Source of the DNA: an uncultured Massilia sp.
GTDB taxonomy: Bacteria > Pseudomonadota > Gammaproteobacteria > Burkholderiales > Burkholderiaceae
Assembly (NCBI GenBank): GCA_946481275.1
Contig: CAMLMV010000004.1
Location: 1 to 64,000 of the forward strand
Length of the DNA stretch: 64,000 nt
Reading direction: 5' to 3'
The notes below the pieces were generated by a model that ran no database searches, was not told the origin of the DNA, and saw only the letters and a list, made by a program, of their open reading frames with translations. The position numbers and the translations under genes are program-made. Shown here one piece after another: positions 1 to 9,019 of this stretch. How positions within the stretch are numbered: position 1 is the stretch's first letter; every line of letters begins with the position of its first letter.

Positions 1-178
1 CGCGTTTCACCGTAACTTAATACGCTCGTCTCTGTGGCCCTATTCCTCGCCTTATACCCGGCTTGCGCCGGGCTTTCGGCGGACGGCCGTTAACCGTCAC
101 CCCGCTCTGTGGAGTCCGGACCTTCCTCCCGCCCACGACCTTGCGGCGTGGACCAGCGGCTGTCTGGCCTGCTTCACG
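1..178 (-). ncRNA. rnpB: RNase P RNA (class A), 5' part, cut by left window edge
   Basis: Catalytic RNA subunit of RNase P, which matures tRNA 5' ends. Read on the minus strand, the sequence shows the conserved P4-side block GAGGAAGGTCCGGACTCC followed by ACAG (rc of about 110-130). It also shows the 5' P1/P2-type start AGGCCAGACAGCCGC (near 158-174) and, towards the left edge, GGCCACAGAGACGAG and GGTGAAACGCG, all typical of betaproteobacterial RNase P RNA. The 3' half lies outside the window. The 5' end is placed at about 178 from the -10 element a few bases upstream. The family is clear; the exact ends are inferred. Confidence 0.88.
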
Positions 179-184
179 GGCTGC

Positions 185-190
185 ATTGTA
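185..190 (-). promoter_or_regulatory. -10 box of the rnpB promoter
   Basis: On the minus strand TACAAT lies seven bases before the inferred 5' end of the RNase P RNA. It differs from TATAAT at one position. No good -35 at 17 bp was found, so only the -10 is called. Confidence 0.5.
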
Positions 191-299
191 CAGGATACGC
201 CGCTGCCTTTTGTGAAAGGTCGTGTCGCTATTTGAAAAGCCAGCCCAGGGCGAGTTGCATAGAATGCCCGGATTCCATCTTGATAAGGATGACCTCACC

Positions 300-2000
300 A
301 TGACGCACCCCTCCCGCAGCGGCGGCCAGATCCTGGTCGATGCGCTCCAGGTCCACGGCGTGGACACCGCCTTCGGCGTGCCCGGCGAAAGCTATCTCGA
401 CGTGCTCGACGCACTGCACGATTCGAACATCCGCTTCGTCATCAACCGCCAGGAAGGCGGCGCGGCGTTCATGGCCGAGGCCTACGGCAAGCTGACGGGC
501 AAGCCCGGCATCTGCTTCGTCACGCGCGGCCCCGGCGCGACCAACGCCTCCATCGGCGTGCACACCGCGTACCAGGATTCCACGCCGATGATCCTGTTCA
601 TCGGCCAGGTCGGCACCGACTTCATGGACCGCGAAGCGTTCCAGGAAATCGACTACCGCCGCATGTACGGCCAGATGGCGAAGTGGGTCGCACAGATCGA
701 CCGCGCCGAGCGCATCCCCGAATACATGGCGCGCGCGTTCCAGGTGGCGACAAGCGGCCGTCCCGGCCCCGTCGTCCTCGCGCTGCCGGAAGACATGCTC
801 GTGGCCCGCGCGGAAGTGGCGGACACGCGCCGCTACCAGCCGACGCAGGGCGCGCCGTCAAGCGCGCAGATCTCACAACTGCGCACGCTGCTGGCTGGAG
901 CAAAGAAACCCCTGTTGCTGCTGGGCGGCGGCACGTGGACGGACCAGGCCTGCGCCGACGTGCAGCGCTTCGCCGAAGCGAACGCCCTGCCCGTCGCGTG
1001 CGCGTTCCGCTTCCAGGACCTGCTGGACAACGAGCACCCGCACTACGTGGGCGACGTGGGCATCGGCATCAATCCGAAGCTGGCCGCGCGTGTAAAAGAG
1101 GCCGACGTGCTGATCGCGTTCGGCCCGCGCCTGGGCGAGATGACGACGAGCGGCTACTCGCTGCTGCAATCGCCCGTGCCGCGCCAGCGCCTTGTGCACA
1201 TCCATCCGGACCCGGAAGAACTGGGCAGCGTCTACCAGGCCGAGTTGATGATCGCGAGCGGCGCGCCGCAGGCGGCATCGATGCTGGCGGCGATGGAACC
1301 GGTCGATGCGTCCGCGTGGCGCCACACGGTCGAGGAAGCGAAGGCCGAGTTGCGCGCCTGGCAGGAACGCCCCGCCATCTTCAAGGACGGCACCGCGCCG
1401 CTGGACCTGTGGCAGATGGTGCAGGAGCTGCAGGCCGCGCTGCCCCGCGACACGATCATCACGAACGGCGCCGGCAACTACGCGACGTGGGCGCACCGTT
1501 TCTGGCGCTACGGCGCCATGCGCACGCAGTTGGCGCCGACGAGCGGCGCGATGGGTTACGCCGTGCCGGCCGGCGTGGCGGCCAAGATCGTGCGGCCGGA
1601 GCGCACCGTCGTGACGTTCGCCGGCGACGGCGAATTCATGATGACGGGCCAGGAACTGGCGACCGCGGTGCAATACAGCGCCGGCGTCATCTTCCTGGTC
1701 TTCAACAACGGCATGTTCGGCACGATCCGCATGCACCAGGAACGCGAATATCCGGGCCGCGTGTCGGGCACGCAGCTGCACAATCCGGATTTCGCCGCGC
1801 TGGCGCAGGCGTACGGGGGCCACGGCGAGGCGGTCGAGACGACGGCCGATTTCGGCCCGGCGCTCGCGCGTGCCGTCGAGTTCACGCGCACGCACAAGCT
1901 GCCGGCGCTGATCGAGCTGCGCTACGACGGCAACCTGATCACGCCGGGCGCCACCCTGGACACCATCCGTCGCAACGCGCAGGCGGCCAAGGCGGGCTGA
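300..2000 (+). CDS. Thiamine pyrophosphate-dependent enzyme, acetolactate synthase large-subunit-like
   Basis: Predicted cytosolic TPP enzyme of the acetohydroxyacid synthase / pyruvate oxidase superfamily, 566 aa, with the usual three domains. The N-terminal PYR domain carries the activating glutamate Glu52 (RQEGGAAFMAEAYGK) and the GPGATN loop. A central DHAP-type domain follows. The C-terminal PP domain carries the metal/TPP motif from GDGEFMMTG (about residue 442) to NN. The start at 300 is preferred over in-frame codons from 222 because the family homology begins at about residue 7 (GGQILVDAL). No small regulatory subunit lies next to it, so it may be a stand-alone catabolic or oxalyl/glyoxylate-type paralogue rather than biosynthetic IlvB; the substrate cannot be told from sequence. 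It is convergent with the next gene (7 bp gap). Confidence 0.85.
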   Translation: MTHPSRSGGQILVDALQVHGVDTAFGVPGESYLDVLDALHDSNIRFVINRQEGGAAFMAEAYGKLTGKPGICFVTRGPGATNASIGVHTAYQDSTPMILFIGQVGTDFMDREAFQEIDYRRMYGQMAKWVAQIDRAERIPEYMARAFQVATSGRPGPVVLALPEDMLVARAEVADTRRYQPTQGAPSSAQISQLRTLLAGAKKPLLLLGGGTWTDQACADVQRFAEANALPVACAFRFQDLLDNEHPHYVGDVGIGINPKLAARVKEADVLIAFGPRLGEMTTSGYSLLQSPVPRQRLVHIHPDPEELGSVYQAELMIASGAPQAASMLAAMEPVDASAWRHTVEEAKAELRAWQERPAIFKDGTAPLDLWQMVQELQAALPRDTIITNGAGNYATWAHRFWRYGAMRTQLAPTSGAMGYAVPAGVAAKIVRPERTVVTFAGDGEFMMTGQELATAVQYSAGVIFLVFNNGMFGTIRMHQEREYPGRVSGTQLHNPDFAALAQAYGGHGEAVETTADFGPALARAVEFTRTHKLPALIELRYDGNLITPGATLDTIRRNAQAAKAG

Positions 2001-2007
2001 CGCAGCA

Positions 2008-3408
2008 TCAGCGCGGCGCGCGCACGAGCTTCATGACGACGCCGGTCTTGCCGAGCAAGGTCCCGGTGCTGCTCGCGAGCAGGTACAGTTCGTCGCGGTC
2101 GTCGCGGGCAAAGCCGAGCACGGCCAGGCCGAGCGGATCGCGGCCCGCAACGGCCAGGTTCTGCACCTGGTTGTTGCGGCCCAGGACGAACAGATGGCCG
2201 CCGCCGCTGCCCGAGTAATCGCCGAACACGTACTGGCCGCGCAGCTGGCGCAGCTGGTGGCCGCGGTACGTGAACCCGCCGATGACGGCCGTGCGCGCGG
2301 CCGGCTGGCCGGCAGCGTCCGTGTGGTCGTACTGGGCGATAGGGTCCGTGAGTCCCGCCGGCAGGCCCGGGCTGTCGGCGTAGACGAAGCCCGGCGCGCT
2401 CAAGCCCGCGGTATCGAACAGGAACGTGCCTTCCTTGACGCGCCAGCCGTAGTTGGCGCCGGCCGTCACGACGTCGACTTCCTCGATGGCGTTCTGGCCG
2501 ACCTCCCCCGCGATCAGGCGGCCATCCCCGTCGAACGCCATCCGGAACGGATTGCGGAAACCGTAGGCGAAGATCTCGTCGGCGCCGGACTTGTTCACGA
2601 ACGGATTGTCGGGCGGGATGCCATATTTGCCGTTGGCCGCGTTGCGGCCGAGCGGATCGATGCGCAGGATCTTGCCGAGCACGTTGCCCGGCGCCAGGCT
2701 TTGCGCATTGCCTTCGGGGGCGTGGCCGACGCCTTCGTCATCGCCGCCGCCGCCGTCGCCGAGCGCCACGTACAGCATCTGGTCGGGACCGAACGCGAGC
2801 GCGCCGCCGTTGTGGTTGAACTGGGGCTTGTCGATACGCAGCAATTCACGTGCGCTGGACAGGTCGACCGGACTGTTGCGCTTGCCCGGACGCTGCACGC
2901 GCCATTCCGTCACCACGCTCTGGCAATTCGGGGCCACGCCGGCCGGCATCGTGCTGAAGTCGGCCGCGCCCTTCACCGGCTGCGACGTGAACGTGTAGAA
3001 CAGGCCGTTGAACTTGAACTGCGGGTGGAATGCGATGCCCAGCAGGCCGCGCTCGTCGTATTTTCCCGGTCCCAAACCCAGCGGCACGAGCAGGCTGCTC
3101 ACGTCGAGGAACAATTCCGGTTGCCGGTTGGCGGGATTGTCGTCGTCGCCGTCCTCGCGGTTTGCGATGGGAACACGCCAGACCTGGCCCGCCTGGTCGG
3201 CCACATACAAATGGGTGCGGTCGCCGGGCGCGACGGCGCCGGTGACCGGGGACACCAGTCCCGTCATGACCGTTTCCAGCCCCACCCGGACCGGACTGGC
3301 GGGAATCGGACCCGGGATCGGATCCGCCAACGGCACCTGCTGGGCCAGCGCCTGGCCCTGGATGGCGGCCGCGAGCGCGGCGCCGATGATCAACCTGCGT
3401 GTTTTCAT
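2008..3408 (-). CDS. PQQ-dependent sugar dehydrogenase (GSDH / Hip-like beta-propeller), secreted
   Basis: Predicted periplasmic aldose dehydrogenase of the soluble glucose/sorbosone dehydrogenase family, 466 aa. A signal peptide starts MKTRRLIIGAALAAA and ends near ALAQ. The body shows propeller repeats and family motifs: DERGLLGIAFHPQF, NHNGGALAFGPDQMLYVALGDGG, GKILRIDPLG, FAYGFRNPFRMAFD and EEVDVVTAGANYGWRVKEG. The start at 3408 is chosen because a GGGAGGGA-like ribosome site lies just upstream and the signal peptide starts there. Family members oxidise sugars with PQQ and calcium; the true substrate here is unknown. No pqq biosynthesis genes are in the window. Confidence 0.85.
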   Translation of the reverse strand: MKTRRLIIGAALAAAIQGQALAQQVPLADPIPGPIPASPVRVGLETVMTGLVSPVTGAVAPGDRTHLYVADQAGQVWRVPIANREDGDDDNPANRQPELFLDVSSLLVPLGLGPGKYDERGLLGIAFHPQFKFNGLFYTFTSQPVKGAADFSTMPAGVAPNCQSVVTEWRVQRPGKRNSPVDLSSARELLRIDKPQFNHNGGALAFGPDQMLYVALGDGGGGDDEGVGHAPEGNAQSLAPGNVLGKILRIDPLGRNAANGKYGIPPDNPFVNKSGADEIFAYGFRNPFRMAFDGDGRLIAGEVGQNAIEEVDVVTAGANYGWRVKEGTFLFDTAGLSAPGFVYADSPGLPAGLTDPIAQYDHTDAAGQPAARTAVIGGFTYRGHQLRQLRGQYVFGDYSGSGGGHLFVLGRNNQVQNLAVAGRDPLGLAVLGFARDDRDELYLLASSTGTLLGKTGVVMKLVRAPR

Positions 3409-3512
3409 GTTCTCCCTCCCTTGTGGCCCGACGGCCGTCGACAAACACGGGTTAATGCCGTGCTCGCCAGGAAGGTTCATGCGTGCGCCCGCTATATTTT
3501 GCGGTCTGTTCT

Positions 3513-4214
3513 TCAGGCAATAGCAAGGCCGCGCAGGGCCGGCACGACGTCATGCAGGCGCGCCACTTCGAAGGTGGGCAACGCCTCGCTGTCGTTGGCG
3601 AGCCCGCCGGGATTGAACCAGCAGCTTTCGATGCCGAAGCGGTTGGCGCCGAGGATGTCGGCATCGAGGCGGTCGCCGACGATGACCGTTTCCGCATGCG
3701 TAAAGGCGCGCGCCATCCTGACGGTGTACTCGAAGAAGCGGCTGTCCGGCTTCGCGTGGCCGCACGCTTCCGACGTGGCCACGAACGACACGTGGTCGCG
3801 CAGTCCGGCACTGACGATGCGGCGATGCTGGATCTGCTCGACGCCGTTCGTGATGATGCCCACTTCGCCGATGCCGGCCAGCGTTTCGCACAGCTCGCGC
3901 GCGCCGTCGATGAGGACGACCGTGTCCGACAGCGATTCGAGGTACAGGCGGCTGGCCGCTTCCGGGTCGAGGTCGAGGCCGTTGTCGGCGAACGTCCGGC
4001 GGAAGCGTTCCACCTTCAGGAAATCCTTCGACACGGCGCCCTTCTCGAAACTTTTCCAGAGTGCGATGTTGATGGCCTGGTAGCGGGCGAACAGCCCGTC
4101 GGGAAGCGCGGCCAGGCCCAGCGCGCGCATCGTGCGGTCGAACGACAATTGTTCGGAAGCTTTGAAATCGAGCAGGGTGTCGTCGAGGTCGAAAAGAAAA
4201 AGTCGGTGTTTCAT
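3513..4214 (-). CDS. HAD-family hydrolase, YjjG-type noncanonical (pyrimidine) nucleotidase
   Basis: Cytosolic phosphatase of the haloacid dehalogenase superfamily, 233 aa. Motif I is FDLDDTLLDF with nucleophile and acid/base Asp residues near position 9-11. The helical cap follows, then motif II (GIITNGVEQIQ) and motif III/IV in FEYTVRMA...ETVIVGDRLDADILGANRFG. The layout and the ITNG motif match YjjG/YfnB nucleotidases, which clean up noncanonical nucleoside monophosphates; substrate assignment is by family only. It follows the sugar dehydrogenase on the same strand with a gap of about 100 bp, and there is no sign of shared function. Confidence 0.82.
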   Translation of the reverse strand: MKHRLFLFDLDDTLLDFKASEQLSFDRTMRALGLAALPDGLFARYQAINIALWKSFEKGAVSKDFLKVERFRRTFADNGLDLDPEAASRLYLESLSDTVVLIDGARELCETLAGIGEVGIITNGVEQIQHRRIVSAGLRDHVSFVATSEACGHAKPDSRFFEYTVRMARAFTHAETVIVGDRLDADILGANRFGIESCWFNPGGLANDSEALPTFEVARLHDVVPALRGLAIA

Positions 4215-4269
4215 GGCGCTGCAACCGCAAAGGTGTCCTTCGGAAATAACAGGATACCAGCAGCGCAGA

Positions 4270-4476
4270 TTACATGCCGAGGTTGCCGTCGAGTCCCAGT
4301 TCGGCCGGCCATGGTACGGGCGCGTCGAAGACGCTGGCGGGACTGGATGGATGGGTCAGGAACAGGGCGACGAGGGCAATGAAGAGCCACACGATCACAT
4401 TGCGCAGCGATGCCGCCGAACGGCCCACCACGTGATCGCCGGCGATGAGCCTCTTGATAAACCTGGATACGTTCAC
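4270..4476 (-). CDS. Small single-pass membrane protein, unknown function
   Basis: Possible 68-aa protein. The GTG start at 4476 is chosen because GAGGG lies six bases upstream; a longer form from GTG 4515 lacks a ribosome site. It has a basic N-terminus (SRFIKRL), one hydrophobic segment (NVIVWLFIALVALFL, about residues 27-41) and a short polar tail. I do not recognise a family. It lies between the HAD phosphatase and ftsY, transcribed away from ftsY. Coding is plausible but not proven. Confidence 0.42.
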   Translation of the reverse strand: MNVSRFIKRLIAGDHVVGRSAASLRNVIVWLFIALVALFLTHPSSPASVFDAPVPWPAELGLDGNLGM

Positions 4477-4629
4477 GATCGTCCCTCGGTGACGCGTCTT
4501 CTTATCGATGTTCACAATCTACACCCGTTACGTACTAAATTCCAGCACGATGATCGGATTGCTATTGTTGAGCTGTATTCTAGCCACAATATGGCAGAGT
4601 TGACGCACACCGGAGAACGAGGTCCGCTC

Positions 4630-4638
4630 TGGTAGAAT
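4630..4638 (+). promoter_or_regulatory. Extended -10 promoter for ftsY-ftsE-ftsX
   Basis: TGGTAGAAT reads as an extended -10 (TG-N-TAGAAT), with transcription expected to start near 4645, about 38 bp before the ftsY start. No convincing -35 is seen, which fits the extended -10 type. Confidence 0.4.
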
Positions 4639-4682
4639 ACGCGCGACCCTATCCGGCATTCCGCCGCCCTCCCGAATACACA

Positions 4683-5822
4683 ATGTTTAGTTTCTTCAAA
4701 AAGAAAAAACCTGAAGCCGAGACGCCGGCTGCGGTCGAACCCGCAGTGCCCGCGACCCCGGAGGCTGAAGCGCCAGCCGAGCAGCCGGGTTTCCTGCGCC
4801 GCCTGTTCGGCGGCGGCGATGAAGCACCGGCCGCGCCCGAGGAAGTTGTTCCGGGCGCTTCGACAGCCTACGAAGGCCAGCTGTTCCCCGAAACCGCCGA
4901 ACGTCCCGTCAGCGACGCGGAAGCCAAGCGTTCCTGGATGTCGCGCCTGAAGGCCGGACTGGCCAAGACGTCGAGCAATCTGTCGCTGCTGTTCGTCGGC
5001 GCGCGCATCGACGAAGACCTGTACGAGGAGCTCGAATCCGCCCTGCTGATGTCCGACGCCGGCATGGATGCCACGCAATTCCTGCTGGACAACCTGCGCC
5101 GTAAAGTGAAGGAAGACAAGCTGCTCGACGCGGCCGCCGTCAAGGTGGCGTTGAAGGGCCTGCTCGTCGACCTGCTGCGTCCGCTGGAAAAGCCGCTCGA
5201 ACTGGGCCGCCACGAGCCGCTCGTGATGATGATCGCGGGCGTCAATGGCGCCGGCAAGACGACGACGATCGGCAAGCTGGCCAAGCACATGCAGCGCCAC
5301 GAACAATCCGTGCTGCTGGCCGCCGGCGACACGTTCCGCGCCGCCGCACGCGAGCAGCTGATGGTCTGGGGCCAGCGGAACAACGTCACCGTGATTTCGC
5401 AGCAGTCGGGCGACCCGGCCGCCGTCGCGTTCGACGCCGTCCAGTCGGGCAAGGCGCGCGGCGTGGACGTCGTCATGGTCGACACCGCCGGCCGCCTGCC
5501 GACCCAGCTGCACCTGATGGAAGAGCTCAAGAAGATCAAGCGCGTGATCGGCAAGGGCATGGAAGACGCGCCGCACGAAGTCCTGCTCGTCATCGACGGC
5601 AACACGGGCCAGAACGCGCTGGCGCAGGTGAAGGCGTTCGACGATGCGCTGCAGCTGACCGGCCTCGTGATCACGAAGCTGGATGGCACGGCCAAGGGCG
5701 GCATCCTGGCCGCCATCGCACGCACCCGTCCGGTGCCGGTGTACTTCATCGGCGTGGGCGAGAAGCTGGAGGACCTGCAACCCTTCAGCGCCGACGAATT
5801 CGCCGAGGCGCTGCTGGGATAA
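4683..5822 (+). CDS. ftsY: Signal recognition particle receptor FtsY
   Basis: SRP receptor GTPase that docks ribosome-nascent chain complexes at the inner membrane, 379 aa. It has a short acidic, proline/alanine-rich N-terminal A domain (to about residue 90), an N domain helix bundle, then the G domain. GTPase motifs are visible: G1 GVNGAGKTTTIGKLA near 186, the insertion-box DTFRAAAREQL, G3 DTAGRLPTQ near 266, G4 TKLDGTAKGG near 331, and the closing GVGEKLEDLQPF. It is first gene of the ftsY-ftsE-ftsX unit, 8 bp before ftsE. This order is conserved in proteobacteria. Confidence 0.97.
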   Translation: MFSFFKKKKPEAETPAAVEPAVPATPEAEAPAEQPGFLRRLFGGGDEAPAAPEEVVPGASTAYEGQLFPETAERPVSDAEAKRSWMSRLKAGLAKTSSNLSLLFVGARIDEDLYEELESALLMSDAGMDATQFLLDNLRRKVKEDKLLDAAAVKVALKGLLVDLLRPLEKPLELGRHEPLVMMIAGVNGAGKTTTIGKLAKHMQRHEQSVLLAAGDTFRAAAREQLMVWGQRNNVTVISQQSGDPAAVAFDAVQSGKARGVDVVMVDTAGRLPTQLHLMEELKKIKRVIGKGMEDAPHEVLLVIDGNTGQNALAQVKAFDDALQLTGLVITKLDGTAKGGILAAIARTRPVPVYFIGVGEKLEDLQPFSADEFAEALLG

Positions 5823-5830
5823 CACGCACG

Positions 5831-6496
5831 ATGATCGAATTCCAGTCCGTCTCCAAGAAGTACTCGGATTCCGCCGACACGCTCGCGCTGTCCGACGTCT
5901 CCCTGAACATCGCCAAGGGCGAGCTGGTGTATCTGGCCGGCCCGTCCGGCGCCGGCAAGTCCACCTTGATGAAAATGGTGGCCGCCATCGAGCGTCCCAC
6001 CTCCGGCCGCGTGATCGTGAACGGTCAGGACGTCGGCCGCATCCGCAAGGCCGGCATCCCCTTCCTGCGCCGCAACCTCGGCCTGATCTTCCAGAACCAG
6101 CGCCTGCTGAACGACCGCCACCTGCTGGCCAACGTGATGCTGCCGCTGATCGTCACCGGCGCGCCCAAGGCGCAAGCCGAGCAGCGCGCCCGCGCGGCGC
6201 TGGACAAGGTCGGCCTGCTCGACCGCGCGCTGGCCCTGCCGATGGAACTCTCCGGCGGCGAACAGCAGCGCGTGGCGATCGCCCGCGCCATCGTCAACCG
6301 CCCGCAGATCATCCTGGCCGACGAACCGACCGCGAACCTCGACCGCGCCGCGGCCGACAAGGTCATCGACGCGCTGCATGCGTTTCATTCCGTGGGCGTC
6401 ACGTGCGTCATCTCGACCCATGACGAGAAAGTCCTGGACAGCGCCGCGCGCGTGATCCGCCTCGAACACGGCCATGTGACGGGAGGTGGCGCATGA
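5831..6496 (+). CDS. ftsE: Cell division ATP-binding protein FtsE
   Basis: Cytoplasmic ATPase of the FtsEX complex, which activates septal peptidoglycan hydrolases and recruits divisome parts. It has 221 aa, the usual length. Walker A is GPSGAGKS (about 37-44), the signature is [14 protein letters not shown] (about 139), Walker B is IILADEPT, and the H-loop is in VISTHD. The FtsE hallmark [16 protein letters not shown] is present. Its stop overlaps the ftsX start by four bases, so translation is likely coupled. Confidence 0.97.
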   Translation: MIEFQSVSKKYSDSADTLALSDVSLNIAKGELVYLAGPSGAGKSTLMKMVAAIERPTSGRVIVNGQDVGRIRKAGIPFLRRNLGLIFQNQRLLNDRHLLANVMLPLIVTGAPKAQAEQRARAALDKVGLLDRALALPMELSGGEQQRVAIARAIVNRPQIILADEPTANLDRAAADKVIDALHAFHSVGVTCVISTHDEKVLDSAARVIRLEHGHVTGGGA

Positions 6497-7413
6497 ACAT
6501 CTGGTTCCGCCAGCACCGCTTCGCCCTTGGCGCCGCGCTGTCCCATTTGCGCAAGGCGCCGGGCAGCTTTTTGTTCAACGTACTCGTCGTCGCCGTCGCG
6601 CTGGCCCTGCCCTTCGCCGGCGTCACCCTGCTCGACAATGTGCGTCCGTTATCGGAAGAGCTGTCCGTCGATCCGGAAATCAGCCTGTTCCTCAAGGCCG
6701 ATACCCCGCGCGACCAGGCCCAGGCCCTCGCGCCGCAGCTGCAGCAGATCCTGCGCGGCAGCCATGCGAAAGTCAGCTTCGTGCCGCGCGAGCAGGCGCT
6801 GGCCAGCCTGAAGGAAAAGAGCGGCCTCACGGACGTGATCGAAACGCTGGGCGACAACCCGTTGCCGGACAGCTATGTGATGAAGCTGGAAGGCTTTGCC
6901 AGCACAGCCGACGCCGCGCGCGTGGACGGCCTGGCCGAGCAGATGCGCGCGCTGCCGGGCGTCGATGCCGTGCAGGTCGATTCGGCCTGGGTCAAGCGCC
7001 TTGCTGCCCTGCTGGGTGTGCTGCGCCTGGCGCTGCTGTTGCTCGCGATCACGCTGGGCGTCGTCGTGATCGCCGTCGTGTTCAACACGATCCGCCTGCA
7101 GGTGCTGACGCAGCGCGAGGAAATCGCCGTGTCGAAACTGCTGGGCGCGACGGACAACTTCATCCACCGCCCGTTCTACTACACGGGCGCCCTGCTGGGC
7201 CTGTGCGCCGGTGCGGTGGCGCTGGGGGCGGTGACGCTGGCGCTGCGTCCGCTGAACACGGCCATCGCCGAGTTCGCGCGCCTGTATGCGTCGGAATTCC
7301 AGCTGACGCCGCTGCCGCCGCTGGGCATGGCCGCCCTGCTGGCGATCAGTGCCGGGCTGGGGCTCGTCGGGGCTATGTTGTCGGTGCAGAGGCATCTGGC
7401 GCGGCTCAAGTAA
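6493..7413 (+). CDS. ftsX: Cell division protein FtsX, permease-like
   Basis: Membrane partner of FtsE, 306 aa. The predicted topology is one N-terminal transmembrane helix (about 24-44), a periplasmic domain that binds hydrolase activators (about 45-170), then three more helices (about 176-200, 230-255, 272-292). The motif QREEIAVSKLLGATD in the cytoplasmic loop is typical of FtsX/MacB permeases. It starts inside the end of ftsE (ATGA overlap). Confidence 0.96.
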   Translation: MNIWFRQHRFALGAALSHLRKAPGSFLFNVLVVAVALALPFAGVTLLDNVRPLSEELSVDPEISLFLKADTPRDQAQALAPQLQQILRGSHAKVSFVPREQALASLKEKSGLTDVIETLGDNPLPDSYVMKLEGFASTADAARVDGLAEQMRALPGVDAVQVDSAWVKRLAALLGVLRLALLLLAITLGVVVIAVVFNTIRLQVLTQREEIAVSKLLGATDNFIHRPFYYTGALLGLCAGAVALGAVTLALRPLNTAIAEFARLYASEFQLTPLPPLGMAALLAISAGLGLVGAMLSVQRHLARLK

Positions 7414-7442
7414 GCATTCTTTTCTTCACCGTCCGGTGAACC

Positions 7443-7478
7443 CGTCCGCTGCTCGCCAGTCAAATCCGGCAGCGGACG
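7443..7478. repeat. Perfect 10-bp inverted repeat downstream of ftsX
   Basis: CGTCCGCTGC and GCAGCGGACG form a perfect stem with a 16-nt loop, 30 bp after the ftsX stop. No T-run follows, so it is not a classic terminator; it may slow or process the ftsX transcript end. The rest of 7414-7858, apart from the CIRCE element, shows no gene. Confidence 0.5.
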
Positions 7479-7699
7479 CGAGGCATCCACCTACATGACA
7501 ACGTGCGCCAGCCAACAGAAGGCGCAGCACGCGTCGCCTAACCTGTCTTCTACTGATTTCAAACGATACGAGCGTCACGTTTGAGACGTATCAACTGACC
7601 CGCTCGTACCTGCTCTACAGTTGAATCGACCCCGTTTTTTGATTCCTGCGGGCAATACTTTAATGAAACTTAAACCCGTCGTAAGGGATATGGTGGCGC

Positions 7700-7726
7700 C
7701 TAGCACTCACCTCAAGAGAGTGCTAA
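7700..7726 (+). promoter_or_regulatory. CIRCE operator (HrcA site) upstream of rpoH
   Basis: CTAGCACTC-N9-GAGTGCTAA matches the CIRCE consensus TTAGCACTC-N9-GAGTGCTAA at 17 of 18 arm positions with the exact 9-bp spacer. It sits about 130 bp before the rpoH start, and a -10-like TATAAC (7727-7732) directly follows. HrcA, the heat-sensitive repressor, binds such sites; control of rpoH by HrcA/CIRCE has been proposed for betaproteobacteria. hrcA itself is not in the window. Confidence 0.9.
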
Positions 7727-7858
7727 TATAACGTCAGACTATCGCGGGAAATGGTTTTGATAGCACCGTCAGCATCCCGACTACAAGCCAGCCAGCTGCG
7801 CCTTCGGGGCTCTGGAGATGGCGAGACGATGCAGCAGTTTATCTACGAGGGAGTGACT

Positions 7859-8749
<891 letters not shown>

Positions 8750-8770
8750 GCCATCCTGCCAGCAAACGAC

Positions 8771-8799
8771 AAAGGCACCTGCGGGTGCCTTTTGTTTTT
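8771..8799 (+). terminator. Rho-independent terminator of rpoH
   Basis: AAAGGCACC-TGCG-GGTGCCTTT stem followed by TTGTTTTTG, 22 bp after the rpoH stop. Confidence 0.9.
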
Positions 8800-8807
8800 G
8801 TTGCCCG

Positions 8808-9011
8808 AATTCGGGGTCAGAGCACGTTTCCGCAAAAATTCGGGGTCAGAGCACATTTCTGATCAATGGCTTCGGGGCTACGCTGCCTAGGTCAACCTCA
8901 CCGCGCGTGGGGTAAAGCCTCGTTCCATTAACGAGGAACTGCTGCGTGGTCATTGCTCCAAAAAGTGCTCTGACCCCGAATTTCGGAAAAAATGTGCTCT
9001 GACCCCGAATT
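8808..9011. repeat. Symmetric four-copy inverted repeat element (REPIN/MITE-like)
   Basis: The 18-mer AATTCGGGGTCAGAGCAC occurs at 8808-8825 and 8837-8854. Its reverse complement occurs at 8965-8982 and 8994-9011. Both pairs have the same 11-bp spacing, so the element is a near mirror image with 47-bp arms and a 110-bp core. The core holds a perfect 7-bp hairpin CCTCGTT-N5-AACGAGG (8918-8936). There is no ORF inside. It lies between the rpoH terminator and the end of the dienelactone hydrolase gene. It looks like a non-autonomous dispersed repeat; no transposase is nearby. Confidence 0.85.
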
Positions 9012-9019
9012 GGGGACGG

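Noticed and set aside
300..2000. Naming the TPP enzyme IlvB, oxalyl-CoA decarboxylase or glyoxylate carboligase
   Set aside because: No partner gene and no diagnostic residues that I can read safely; left as acetolactate synthase-like.
683..2218. Long second frame inside the TPP enzyme gene
   Set aside because: Arg/Ala/Gly-rich translation typical of an out-of-frame read in high-G+C DNA; the TPP enzyme frame carries all motifs.
7630..7670. A sigma-70 promoter for rpoH with TTGATT as -35
   Set aside because: The nearest -10-like sequences are at the wrong distance; only the CIRCE site is called.
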